Both the position numbers and the translations under genes were made by a program. Shown here piece after piece: positions 46,695 to 58,240 of a stretch of DNA of 64,000 nt. Origin of the DNA: Typhlomys cinereus (lineage: Eukaryota; Chordata; Mammalia; Rodentia; Platacanthomyidae); contig JALPQD010000405.1 of the NCBI GenBank assembly GCA_023101885.1, positions 689,501 to 753,500 of the forward strand, written 5' to 3'. The notes beneath the pieces were generated by a model that saw only the letters and a program-made list of their open reading frames with translations, had not been told where the DNA came from and did no database searches. Every line of letters begins with the position of its first letter. Position 1 is the stretch's first letter.

Positions 46695-49509
46695 CCTCAG
46701 CAATACGTTCCCTGCTTATTTGAGAAATCATGACAGATCACTTTTGCCTGCCCAATTCCAAAATCAACTGGCAATACTTCAAGTTGTTTTTGCTTGAATG
46801 GTGCTGAAGTATATGTTGTTGCAGCCGTACGCTCCAGCACCCTTTGGTATAATTGATCCAAACTAAGAAGTAAAAGGACCAATTGGTAAGAAATAAATCC
46901 AAATTTAAAGATGTGTATATACTTCCACTAGTAAAATCAGGATTCACAAAGAGGATTATTAGCCACAGAGGTTGTTATTCAGCTCAAGAAATGAACATTA
47001 AAATGCCCTTCTGAAGTGTCCACCAGTGACTAGTACTCATTTCATTCGCCTGTGGCAGAGTCCCTGCCTTAAAAAATTAAAAAAAAAAAAAAAAAAGCAG
47101 GCTAGCTGGGAAGAAAAGTTGGAGAGAACGCCAGGGCCTGAGCAGACTCACACTGCAAGATCAAGCTAAAGGAAGCCTTCGCCAAGTAGCAGATGGAATG
47201 AAATCCTGTTCTCTCCTTGCCCAGCCAGGAAAGCCAGGCCTGGGGAGTTTGTGGTCCTGGGGCAGGAAGAGAGGTTGTCGCTCATTGCTGACATGGCCTC
47301 CTCAGTCCAAGTGGCTGTTGGAGGGGCTCCTTGCTCCCTGTTTTGTATTTAGAGTCTCTGATTGTTACCTGAACTTGGCTGCTTCCAAAGCTGACTCACA
47401 TTTTGTCATGCTTAAGACTTACACTTCCTAGTACCTGTTCAGCTTTGTTGGTCAGTTTTGCTTTTGGAAAGATGTCCTTTTGAGTTAGTATGGAGTAAAT
47501 GGCTTCTTCAACATTCCTAAGGGGATTCTGAAATTTATAATTCAACGTTCTTGACACGTCAGTGGATATAAGTCTAGTCCGGTACTAGGGTACCTTGTAC
47601 CGGTAGGCTCTCTAAGATCTTGGTGTGGTGGCTATTAATCTATTGCCATTAAAATAAACATAAAACCGTGGACTGGAACAGAATGGCATATAGCACCCCT
47701 GGCATTAGTATTTACAACACAATATTACTTGAGCTTGTCAGGTTTTTTAACTGTCCTCGCTTTTTCTTTCAAAAAAATGTATTTTTTTTTTCTAAAACTG
47801 TACGTTCAACTCCTGATTTTCCATTCAACCTGGGATGATGCTTCCCAGCTGCTCAGCTGGAATCTGGATTTGTTTCCTTCATTCAGCACACTTTTGAACA
47901 AGTGGCAAGTCCTGTGGGGAATTGGGGGGGGTAGCAGATTCAAATTTGGCAACACCCTAGGGACATTAATCAATCAGAAAATATAAATGAGCAAATAATG
48001 AAGTGTTTCAATTGAGAGTATTATTGAAATATCCTGTTAGACAGCAATAGAACTGAAATCCTTCATCTAATTCATAGGATCATGGCATTGGTTTTGTTTG
48101 GAAAGTGCCTTCATCATGCTTGATCTGTCAGTCTGTAAAATTTAAGTTATTGGCAGTAAGGCAGGACTGTGCTAATGCTAACTTTTCTGCTTACCACCTG
48201 ACTGACACCATAACCTCCTTCATTGCCCACCGGATTTCTGTTATATGCCCAGTGCAAACCAAAACACAGCACATTGCCAACAACTTCAAGAAGATTTATT
48301 GTAGAAAATACTGTTCATCCAAACAGTGGGTTGAAAAATGAACTTTTGCTATAATTTATATCATTGTGTTATAAGTATATATAGTATTTTTCAGATATCT
48401 AAATAACTAAAATTCTCCTCAGATAAAAGCACAGTTATATGACTTGACTCATAAATGCAAGAAATTAATTTCAAACAAAGAAACTTTTTAAAATACCATT
48501 TTTGTTGTCTATTGTTTGTGTGTACATCTATGTATCCAAAGCACTAATGATAAAGACTTAAGAATTGGGGGGCCAAAAAAAAAAAAAAGGGTTAGGGAAA
48601 GAGGAGGCAGTGTATTTTCTCTATGCTAATCAAAGAGAATATTAATATCAGAACACTGAGCTACTTTGAGACTTTTGATTTAGAGATAGTGCATTTTTAA
48701 TCTTACAGATGATATCTATAATTACTGTTGTCTGTAGTCTGTCTTTTCAGTAATAATGCTAGTAAAAAGAGCCTGTTTTTTAAAAAGTCTTCTGGAAAGA
48801 AAGAAAGCCTTGCAGATAGACATCTACATGGTTTGCAAGGCCCAGTGCAAATGCAAATAGTGCCAGGCCTCCTGTAAAACAAAGAGTGTTCAACGTCTTG
48901 GAACAGTACCAAAGATATTAGGCTTCTCTTTCTTCTGAGACTCTCTTCCTTGACCTGCACTTGTCTTCCATTAGTTAAAATGGTGCTTTTCCAGAATCGC
49001 AATATTCTCAGAGCACAGATTTCATAAACTCTCAACGTCTCAGCCATGTCTTGGGACACAAACACCCACTAAGTTAAGCAAGCATCTTCCCCTTTCATGG
49101 ACCCAGTACCCCAGTCCACCTTGTATAGATACCACATCCCCCATGCAGGGTTGGGTACCAGAATCAGGAGGTATATGAGAAGCTTGCCCATACCCAGTCA
49201 CCCACCAAAGACTCTGGGGAGGCAGAGCAGAAATCAGGAAACCCATGGTACCAAAGCACCAGGGAATGCTGGAGCAGGCAGCCCAGTACCTGTGCTGGAT
49301 AGGACTGCGTGTTACCCAACATTCTGCACATGCACACACCAGATGTTCCATGGCTCCAGCAGCCTGTACTTGCTGAACATAGATTCAAGATGAAGTCATT
49401 TAGAATTTCAAGGCGGCTATCACCAGCATTGAACTCCAAGTGCTATGCCTTCTACCACTCATGGATTCCACATGATATCCTCCTGACAAAACAGAACAAA
49501 ACCATGCAT
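46695..49509. other. Unannotated DNA with candidate conserved stretches
   Basis: No gene is supported. An A run (47081-47096) and a second (48577-48590) are present. 47100-47460 is relatively GC-rich. 48000-48345 looks unique and composition-balanced. 'caaggcccagtgcaaatgca' (48837) and 'tagaatttcaaggcggctat' (49400) resemble two parts of one ancient DNA-transposon-like repeat, so 48830-49440 may be an old element with an insertion. Confidence 0.45.
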
Positions 49510-49526
49510 AAAATAAAGTAGCATCT

Positions 49527-49738
49527 GGGGCTGGAGAGGTGGCTCAGGGGTTAAGCCTCCGCCTTGCAGGCGGAAGGTCCTGAGTTCGGATCCCGGATCC
49601 CACGTATAGATGCCGGGCGGAAGCGGGGGTGGCCTGCGCTTCTGGTCCTGGTAGGCGGAGCCTGTGAATCCCGGGGCAGAAGAAGGTGGAGGCGTCCATG
49701 GTGGTTCGCGAGTTCGTCCGTGGTTCTACACATGCACA

Positions 49739-49786
<48 letters not shown>

Positions 49787-49836
49787 TGCGCACAGTTGAA
49801 TAAATAATAATAATAAAAAAATTTTTTTAAATTAAA
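49527..49836 (+). mobile_element. Young B2-superfamily (DIP-like) SINE, copy 5
   Basis: The best-preserved copy: A box, B box 'gagttcggatcc', CpGs largely intact in the body ('cacgtatagatgccgggcgg'), a perfect (CA)n of about 20 units (49740-49781), 'gaataaataa', an A run and a T7 run. A 17-bp target-site duplication with one mismatch, 'aaaataaagtagcatct' (49510-49526) and 'aaaataaagtagcgtct' (49837-49853), flanks it. Retained CpGs suggest it is among the youngest in the window. Confidence 0.93.
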
Positions 49837-49854
49837 AAAATAAAGTAGCGTCTA

Positions 49855-51780
49855 GCTTGTATAATGTAACTACTTTTCTAACTACATGTGTCCACTCATT
49901 AATCCTCAGAAAAACTTAGAAAGCACATGTCATTGTTTTTCCATTTTATAAACCAAGATTACTCTATAGTAAATGGCACAGGCATGTTAAGGATTCACAC
50001 GCTGACATTCTGGCTCCAGAACATTTTTATGAATGAACTAAAAAAGCAATAAGTGCCCTAGATACTCAATGAGAAGAGAAATCACATTTATAAACACTAT
50101 ACTCTTGGAGACTTTGTCTTAAGGCAATTTTCTAAATCGTTTTAATTAAGGCAAATTTCTAAGTAGCTAAAAGGTAAAATCCTAATTGATTGTACGGACC
50201 TTGAGTTAAAAGATGCTTGCTTTGATGAAGTTGGACTGTCAAAAGTAACTATCAAATAAATAATATTATTGGTATCAAGGGACTAGAGAAAGGCACTTGG
50301 AAAGCAAAGGAGGAGGTTTTGATACTTCTAGAATTGTGACATTTTAAAGCCTTCTGTGGATGGCTGCTTCAGTCAGAATCTCTATTCCTGCATCGTTCTG
50401 GACAAGCCAGGTACCCCACTTACATTCTTGGTGTGTGTGTATATCCCTCCAGAAGGATGGAGAAAGAGCACAGGAGGACAGGGGTTGCAGACAGCATCTA
50501 GCTTACTACTGACTTTACTTTTTTTCCTCCCTTGTTAAGAGTGAATTCGTGTTTTTTATGTAAATGCTAATGTTGATTATAACCAACTCATTTAATCATT
50601 TCTATTGTTTGTTATTTTAATTGCACTTGCTGTTATAAAATATTGGCTATAATAGAGAGACTGCTAGTCATTTTCTCTGTCCCATTTTTTTGGAAATAGA
50701 ATTCCAAGATAATATGCAGTGAAATTCCCTCACACCTGTGTATTTAAGACTACTATGATGGAGCTCTAATTACATGTATTTGTGAACTTTGAAAGTTCTC
50801 CAGACCATGACTTATTTCTTCCATTGATTTTCTTTTCCTCCACAATATAGGATACCCGCACACAAAAGCTGAAAATAAAAAAAACAAGACTAGCATGATT
50901 AGCCAGTTTATTGAGAAATCCAACTCATGTTGAATTTTCCACTATGCTTTGTCCAGTCTTTTCCTGTCCCATAAGTGTATCTTTGCCAAACTGTACAGCT
51001 TTGGAATTCATTAATATTCAGTATCATTTAAAATTGAAAACCCTAAATGCAGGCTAAAAAAAAATCTCACCTGCCAGGACAGAATTGCCCTAGGATCCTC
51101 AGCACTTAAGGTAGTAGAAAGGAGAAGAGTCTGCATTTGAGGTTGTGTGACCTAGTTCTAGTCTGCTGGAGAAGAAAAGCAGTGAACACACACCGTGTTT
51201 CTTGGCCCCATTGAAGAGTCATCTCTTATGGCTATTTCCTGACTATTTCTAATGTTGGCTCCAAATGGTGGCCTTTTCAGGGGCGTTCCAAAGGGCCCTT
51301 CCTGTAGTGATACACTCACCACCCTCTTGCTAAAGGTTCCCCTCACCAAGAAGGTCACCATCTAACTAGAACACCAGCAAGTAAAATATGATTTGATCCA
51401 CAAGAATTCCCAACATCCCTTCTAGGGACCCTGTTATAGCATATGACAATAGACTAGCATGTTGATTTTTTTACCTTAATACTATATTTTTCTGTATAAA
51501 CAAAAAAACAAAAGGATAATTGATGAACTCTCTTGAGATCTTTAACTTGAGCTATGTTTTTTAAAGTTTGACATTGTCTCATATTCAAACAAATTATCTT
51601 TTTATGACAAAGCACCCCAAATGGCCCAAATTTCATAATTTTATGATACTGATACTTAAATTCTTTTACAATTTTATAAATTTAAATTACTTCATAGTTT
51701 TATAATGATATTAACTTTCACAGTTTTAGGGAACTTGAGTAACTCTGTCTTAAGCTTTGAGCTTAGAAGAAAAAAGTCTT
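49855..51780. other. Unannotated DNA
   Basis: No gene or nameable repeat. 51060-51420 is more GC-balanced and may be an unnamed old repeat or conserved element. Confidence 0.5.
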
Positions 51781-52044
51781 GGGCTGGAGAGGTGGCTCAG
51801 GGGTTAAGCCTCCGCCTTGGAGCTGGAAGGTCCTGAGTTCGGATCCTAGACCCCACGTATAGACGCCAGGCGGAAGCGGGGGCTGCCAGCATTTCTGGTC
51901 CTGGTAGGGCGGAGCCTGTGAATCCCCGGGCAGAGTAAACAAGGAGGTGGAGGCGTCCGTGGTGGTTCCTGAATTCGTCCGTGGTTCTACACACACAACG
52001 CATACATGCACAATTGAATAAAAAAAATTATTAAAAAAAAGAAA
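51781..52044 (+). mobile_element. Young B2-superfamily (DIP-like) SINE, copy 6
   Basis: A box, B box 'gagttcggatcc', CpG-rich body. The CA tract is short and interrupted (51988-52013), unlike the other young copies. Tail 'gaataaaaaaaattatt'. Similar purine-rich flanks 'agaagaaaaaagtctt' and 'gaaagaaaaaagttt' are a probable target-site duplication, but A-richness makes this less certain. Confidence 0.87.
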
Positions 52045-52059
52045 GAAAAAAGTTTTTTT

Positions 52060-52924
52060 TTTAGAGTGTGTTTTAACTTGAAAATGAACATAAAAGGCTT
52101 TTGCTTGGGAGAATTAAAAAAGGACAACTGTCTCATTCATTATATTGTTATGTATAATAACTGCTAATTAAGAATTTGTTAAATTGTGAAATGCAGATGT
52201 TAAATTATATTTTATATACAAAGAAATTTGAGATTTAAAGATAGTAATCTATTGTTTCAAGCTTGCTGTTTTATAGAAAGATGAAGATTTGGTAAAATCA
52301 GATCTAATATTCTTGCTAATAAAGCAATCTTCCTTAAAGAGTAAAAGATAAAATAACCACTTTCATTGAATATAAAGAAGACTTCTCCTTTGTTTATAAA
52401 TTATGCTCAACTTCTCAAGAGACCTAGCCACGAAAGCTATTGTATTCCCTCTTATTCTTGGACCGAGGTCCCTCTGTGCTACATAATTATTAGTGTCAGT
52501 GTGTATAGTGAATATATCTATCTTCTCTTTATACTTTTAGAAATTATGCACAATGGAATAATAAAGAAACTGACAAAGAAAGACAAAAGTGACTTACATT
52601 GTGACAGGGCAAGCAGATGACAGGAAGAGCACATAGCTTCGACTTCTTTACAACCCCAGCCGTCAGAATAGTATCCCCAAGTGCACATCTGTTGAACAGC
52701 AGATTTGCTTGCTGAGGGGGTGAGCAGTATCTTATTCCCATACCTACAGCATGGCTTTCCCATAAAGAGACCCATCTATCTGAAAAAAGAATATTACCTA
52801 TAATTTAAAATGAAGCATAAAATATTGATGTGATTTTTTTTTTAACTTTTAAACTTATAAAAAGAAGTGGGCTCTACTTCCAACAGTTGAATCATGATGA
52901 CTATGGTTTCAGTGGCCATTTGCA
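52060..52924. other. Unannotated AT-rich DNA
   Basis: No gene or repeat recognised. Confidence 0.5.
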
Positions 52925-53030
52925 AGCCAGTTGTGGGACTCACATGCAAACCCAGCACTCAGGAGGCTAAGGGGGAAGATCTCATGTGAGGCCACCTTTG
53001 ACTGCATAATGAGAATGCTCAAAGAATCAA
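52925..53030 (+). repeat. B1-like SINE
   Basis: 'gcaaacccagcactcaggag', 'gctaagggggaagatctca', 'gaggccacctttgactgca' match the B1 centre. The first bases are diverged. Confidence 0.7.
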
Positions 53031-53039
53031 AACAGAACC

Positions 53040-54827
53040 ATATGTCTTTAAGTGTTTAAATGCTAAGTTGACAAAAAAAACTTGATGCTCTATTATTTAT
53101 AAACATTTTCAGAGAATTTTTTAATTTCATTTGTTCTGGTTTTTCACTGTAATAAGATTTATAGTTTTTTTTCTGCTCATTCTTGAAGGGCTTTTATTAA
53201 AAAAAAAAAAAAGACTACATATAAAGTTTAAATACAGGAAAGAGTGGTTACCTAAAATTAGAAAGTTGGAAAAAATTGAGGATCCTTTTTATTTTATGTA
53301 TATATTTATATTATAATCTTATGCTATGTTAATTTATTATAAACATGTTTCAGTTAATAATTTTTAAAGTTCATTAAAGTTAATTTTAAATTTCTACTTC
53401 TGTTTTAGAAAGTTAAGTTCTGAACATACAAATACTATTTAGAAGGCTTCTATGTACTCATCACTTAACTGGAACAAACAGTAACATTTAGGAAAGGAAA
53501 ATTTTTGAAACATAAATACTCTAAACTTGGCCCATTAGCCAGTGGTAAATATGAGCTCCTGGTCTCTCCTTCCTGAGCCAGTATTGGTATAAAAAGTAGC
53601 ATATGCTGCAAAAGCTCTGAAGCTTTGCCCATTGCTGAACAATTGTAACCTCTGGTTGCTGGGCAATGGAGAACACTGCAAACCCTGCTCCCTTCATTTC
53701 TACGTTTATTTATCTAGATTAATGATGTAGACCATCATAAACAAACAAGATATTTGTTATATAAATAGGATGGCTAATGCATTTCAGGAAATTTTAAGAT
53801 TTTCCTTAGTGTTCATGTGTACTTTCTATGCTTTTAACCTTGAAAGAGATATAGATTGTTTGGAAACCAAAATTAGATTGAAAGGGTACAGCATGATCTA
53901 CTTACTTCATGATAAATCAGACCCTGAATCTTGGGAAGGTAAATTGGGCTTTCTATTTGAACCGTTTCCTAGCAGATAGAAAAAGGTATAGGCTAATCCA
54001 TTTATATTAAGCATAAAATAGTCTTATAACTTAGAAGAGAACTATCTTAATTCTTGGTGTTCATTCTCTGTCAAAATTCAAAGGAAAATTAAATCCCAAA
54101 GGAAAACTTTTGACCAGTAAAACAAATAATTCCTCTTATCTAGAATATGGTTGTTCATGTATTAGGGTTAAGAAAATTTTAAGTGCAGTGTAATTCAACT
54201 GTTTTATGAGGTAGAATGTCTACTCCCTGGCATAATAGCTGTGTGCACCATATTAACAGTCAGTACAAATCCTCCAAGGTCTCTGAGCAGATTGTTTCTG
54301 CAATTAGTATCTATGTACTAAGTTAGCAATAAAAATATATGTTGAGTCCATTTCCTCAAGCTCTGTGTAGCAGCCATGTTGCAAAAATAAATAAATAATT
54401 GTTTTTAGAGTAAAATATACATTGTCCATGATACAATGTCTAATGTTAACAGTAGACATTAGGCATAATGGAGCTGTACTTCAGGTCAAAAGTTATCACG
54501 CCCTTCTTTCATTTGATTTTGTTCTGATCAGTGGAAGAAGTGTGAAACTTTTGTATGAATTAAAAAAGAGAGAGAGAACTGCCTAAACTATTGTAATGAG
54601 TTGACCTTTTTTCTATTGTAATACAAAAACTGACCACCATCCTTATCCAGTTCCCCATATTGAAATTTTCAAATGGGTTGTATGTGGAAGTTTGTATTTC
54701 TTCTATCTTGTCTACATAATTCATCCACATTGACTAGAGCAGGGCTAGTTTGAATGAGGTTCTCTACCTTCTGATAATTTTATGAGATTACTTTATTAGA
54801 AAAGACTTTTTTAAGAGGCCCATTTAA
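53040..54827. other. Unannotated AT-rich DNA
   Basis: No gene. A 69-residue plus-strand ORF (53770-53979) is the longest in unique sequence here but has no recognised domain, splice context or codon signal. Confidence 0.5.
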
Positions 54828-55039
54828 GGACTGGAGAGCTGGCTCAGGGGTTAAGACTCTCCCTCCTAAGCAGAAGGACCTGAGTTCGGATCCCAGGCCC
54901 CATATAGTAACACCAGGCAGAAACAGCAACAGACTGTACTTCCTGCTCTGGTGGACAGCAAAACCTGAGAAATCCCAGAGAGAAGCAAAAAGGAAATAGA
55001 AGCAATCCTCCAAGGGGCACAATGCCTTCTGCTCTGCAT

Positions 55040-55086
<47 letters not shown>

Positions 55087-55110
55087 AATAATAAGAATGA
55101 ATAAATAAAA
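54828..55110 (+). mobile_element. Older subfamily of the DIP-like SINE, copy 9
   Basis: Head 'gagctggctcaggggttaag', B box 'gagttcggatcc', body with 'aagcaaaaaggaaatagaag' shared with copy 8 (26822), a long pure (CA)n (55043-55083) and the tail 'gaataaataaaaa'. The CpG-rich body of the young copies is replaced by TpG/CpA and other changes. Confidence 0.85.
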
Positions 55111-55382
55111 AGGGTTTTTCACTTACCAAAAAAAGGCCAAGTTAAGAACATAATCATGATATCAGCAAGATATTAGACCAGGAAGCCCAGACCCTCTTCC
55201 CTCCCACCAGTTCAATAGTGGATCAGTGACCTTTGGGAAAAATTCAGAACCTAGTAAAGAAGAAAAGACAAAATTCCAAGAAAAGGCAAAAACAGCCACG
55301 CCTAGGGTGTAAGGATATTCATGACATCTTTTGCCATAGTTCATTTCCCTGTCACATTGCTATATCTTAAGGTATCCTAGCT

Positions 55383-55705
55383 TATTTGTACTGCTACAGC
55401 AAAATATCACAGACCGTGTAATTATTTAGATAACAGAAGTTTATTTCTCATGGGTCTAGAGGTTGGGAAGTACTAGATGAGGTGCCAGCAGGCATACTGC
55501 CTGGTGAAGGCCCATTCCTCATAAATAGTGTCTAGATATCTCTCATATCAGACAGAAGTTCAAGGGAGCCCTCCTCTTAACTCTTAGTCCTGCTGAGGTA
55601 GTACACTCCTTGAGAGTCAGCCCTCAAGATTTAATCACCTCTCAAGATAATACTGTGTTTGAGACTATTTTCAACATGCATGTTAGAGGGGCATCATAAT
55701 TCAGA
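55383..55705 (-). repeat. MLT1-type LTR inside the L1
   Basis: 'gaagtttatttctcatgggt', 'ctagaggttgggaagtac', 'ggtgccagcaggcatactg', 'ggtgaaggcccattcctcat', 'taatcacctctcaagataat' and 'ttcaacatgcatgttagagg' follow the reversed MLT1 consensus order. It interrupts the L1 5' UTR, so the L1 is older still. Confidence 0.8.
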
Positions 55706-56732
55706 AGGAATTCTGAATGAGCACCTGACTTCTCCCTGAAGAAGAAAAAAGAAAACTAGACCATGCATCCACTATTCTGACTTTTATGGGGACTATCCAA
55801 AGGATGGTTTTCTGTGTTCATTTCTTCAGAGCATTGACAGGACCTGATGATCTGTAGGTGCATGGGGACCACTGAGAACAGAAGAGACCTGGGGCATAGC
55901 TGACATGGGACCAGGCAGCTTAGTGACCTCAGAGAAACATGCCCAGTCAATATGCCAGCTTTTCCTATGGCTGGCTTCTCTCTTAACTAACTTGGGGCCT
56001 TGGTGGGACCCAAAGTACTCTAGGATACCAACAGTCAGTGAGAAAAAGAAAGGCTTTCATGGTGTCCTGTACCAGAGTGACACCAGGGAAAACAAGCAGC
56101 TCCCAGACCAGAAGGAAACAAGTAGAAAGCTGTCACGGGAGTCAAGAAGTGGCATACCGTGGAAGATTTGAGAAACCCTAGAATCTCTTACTGGGCAGAT
56201 TGGTGAAAATCCTTTCCTGTAAAAAGGCAGTCTGAAAAGACTAGAAGAGATGGATATTTTTCTCAAATGTGTGAATACTAACATAAAGTTACAAGAAACA
56301 TGAAGAAATAGGGGCTGGCTTGATCAAAGGGGAAAAAACTAAATGTTCAGAAACAAACCATAAAAAATGAAATGGAGGTATGTAAATTATTTTGACACCA
56401 TTCAAAATGACAACATAAAAATATTGACAAGCTTAGGAAAATGATCAAAAAGAGACTTCCAATAAAGAAATAGAAGATATAACAAAAAAAAAAAAAAAAA
56501 AAAACTCATTTCACAGCTGAGGGATGTTAAAAACGGAAAGTTTCAGTAGTGTGTGAAGCCAAAGAAAGAATTAGTGAACTGGGAGAAATGTCATTTAAAA
56601 TTGCCCAGTCAAAGGAGCAGATGGGAAGGAAAAGTGAAAAGAATAAATAATACCAAAGGGGTTTGAAGGACACCACCAATATATGAATTATGGGATTCAA
56701 TGAAGGAGAAGGAAAGAAAACAGGAAAAAGAA

Positions 56733-57144
56733 TGTTGCGATTACTCTGCCGATAAATTCAGGACCAAAAGGCTTAAGGGAACAAGGAAGTTTATTCAGGC
56801 TTATGTGAATCCGGTTAGAGTTACTTGTCCAGCTTTGCAGGAGAGCTCATACCAACCCCAAGGACCAGGGGAACGGGGCACACCAAATCCATGTAACTGC
56901 TGAAAGGGACCATCCTTACATGCCAGGCCAGCATGTCTGGCCAAGTATAGCAAAGGATGCCAACTTCCCTAACCAGCTCCCTCCACCTTGTTCATCTGCC
57001 TGGGGACTAGTCCTACCTACTACAGACTGGGCCTCTCCCATCAACTAGATGATCTCCTTCAGGCTCATTTGGGGCTTAACTACTAATTTTCTATGAATGT
57101 GTCCAGAGCTCAAAGCCATCAGGTTGACTCCAGTATTTATGACA
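56733..57144 (-). repeat. Rodent MaLR-like solo LTR, copy C, inside the L1
   Basis: Homologous to 34578-34993 and 23906-24309. The plus strand starts with tg ('tgttgcgattactctgccga') and ends with ca ('cagtatttatgaca'), so the LTR has TG...CA ends. Landmarks 'ggccagcatgtctggccaag' and 'ggcttaactactaattttct'. It splits the L1 ORF1 region between 'ggaaagaaaacagg' and 'gtaatgtaaaggag'. Confidence 0.72.
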
Positions 57145-57822
57145 AGTAATGTAAAGGAGTAATACCAAAACCATCTCAGATTCAAGGAAACAAGATATAA
57201 CAGACTCAAGAATAAGTAGATCTAAATGTGATTAATCCAAGAAGTTCCCACTGTGGCGTTCTAATCCCACAGATAGAAAAAAGGTGAGCTTTGAAAGCAG
57301 CCAATGGAAAGTAAAACCACCGTGCTCAGTGCAACATCTGTGGAGCTATCAACATATTGCTCATCAGAATCCTTGAGGACAAAGGGAAAGAGGTGAAATA
57401 TGTCGAGTATTAAAACCAAAAGGAGACTGCTAAGCAGTATATCTGGCAAAACCGAAAGAGTTAAAGATATGTTCAAGTATAAAAAAAATACACCAAAGGA
57501 GTTCATCATCATTACACACCTGCCTGCTAATAAAGATTAAAAGAAATCTTTGGGGTTGAAATGAAAGATAACTAAATATCAACTACGTGAAAGTATGAAT
57601 CTTTCTATTAAAAGTTAATATATGGACAGTGTTTTGAAATTGTAAATGGTCTATAAATAACTTTTAATTCTTACAAAAGTATAATGTGAGTTAAAATGTG
57701 TCAGTGGACACACAGTGTAAAAGATGTAACAAGTAACATCAAAACAACCTGTGGGCAGAGAACAAAATTGTAAAGATTTATGTAGGTTGTCATTGTTAGA
57801 ATAAAAATTATTTTTTAAAAAA

Positions 57823-57990
57823 AGATAGCTCGGTGGGTAAAATGCTCACTGTTTAAGCTTAATGACATAAGTTCAATCCCCATAATTCAGATAAAGACAG
57901 CAGAACCAACTCTACAAAGTTGTCCTCCCACCTCCACATGAGTACATGTATACCCATAGTCACACATACACTACAGTAATAATAGTTTCT
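57823..57990 (+). repeat. Old B2-superfamily SINE inside the L1
   Basis: Head 'gatagctcggtgggtaaaat', B box 'aagttcaatccccat', body 'cagcagaaccaactctacaa', 'gttgtcctcccacctccaca' and a CA-rich tail. Confidence 0.72.
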
Positions 57991-58142
57991 AAAAAAAAAA
58001 AATCATTTGTAAATGTGTGTGTGCTGTTACAGCTACATAATATTATATAATCTCCATGGTGACCACAAAAAGTGAAACTTATAAGACACAAAATAAGCAA
58101 GAAAGGAACCAAAGAATGTCATCATTTTTAAAAATCACAAAG

Positions 58143-58240
58143 GCTAGGAATACAGTTCAGTGGTAGAGCACTTTCCTGGCATGCTAGAGCCTGAGTAAAC
58201 AGATGACTAACCAATAAACACATACCCCAAAACAGGAAAA
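58143..58240 (+). repeat. ID-like SINE inside the L1
   Basis: 'gctaggaatacagttcagtg' and 'gtagagcactttcctggcat' match the ID head; the distal part is degenerate and A-rich. Confidence 0.7.

Noticed and set aside
46476..46733. Long repetitive ORFs on both strands (Leu-Pro-Ser-Phe and Lys-Glu-Gly-Arg repeats)
   Set aside because: They are translations of the TTCC array and have no start, flank or codon evidence of a gene.
53770..53979. 69-residue ORF in unique sequence as a small protein or exon
   Set aside because: No domain, no credible splice sites noticed at its edges, and AT-rich codon use like the surrounding noncoding DNA.
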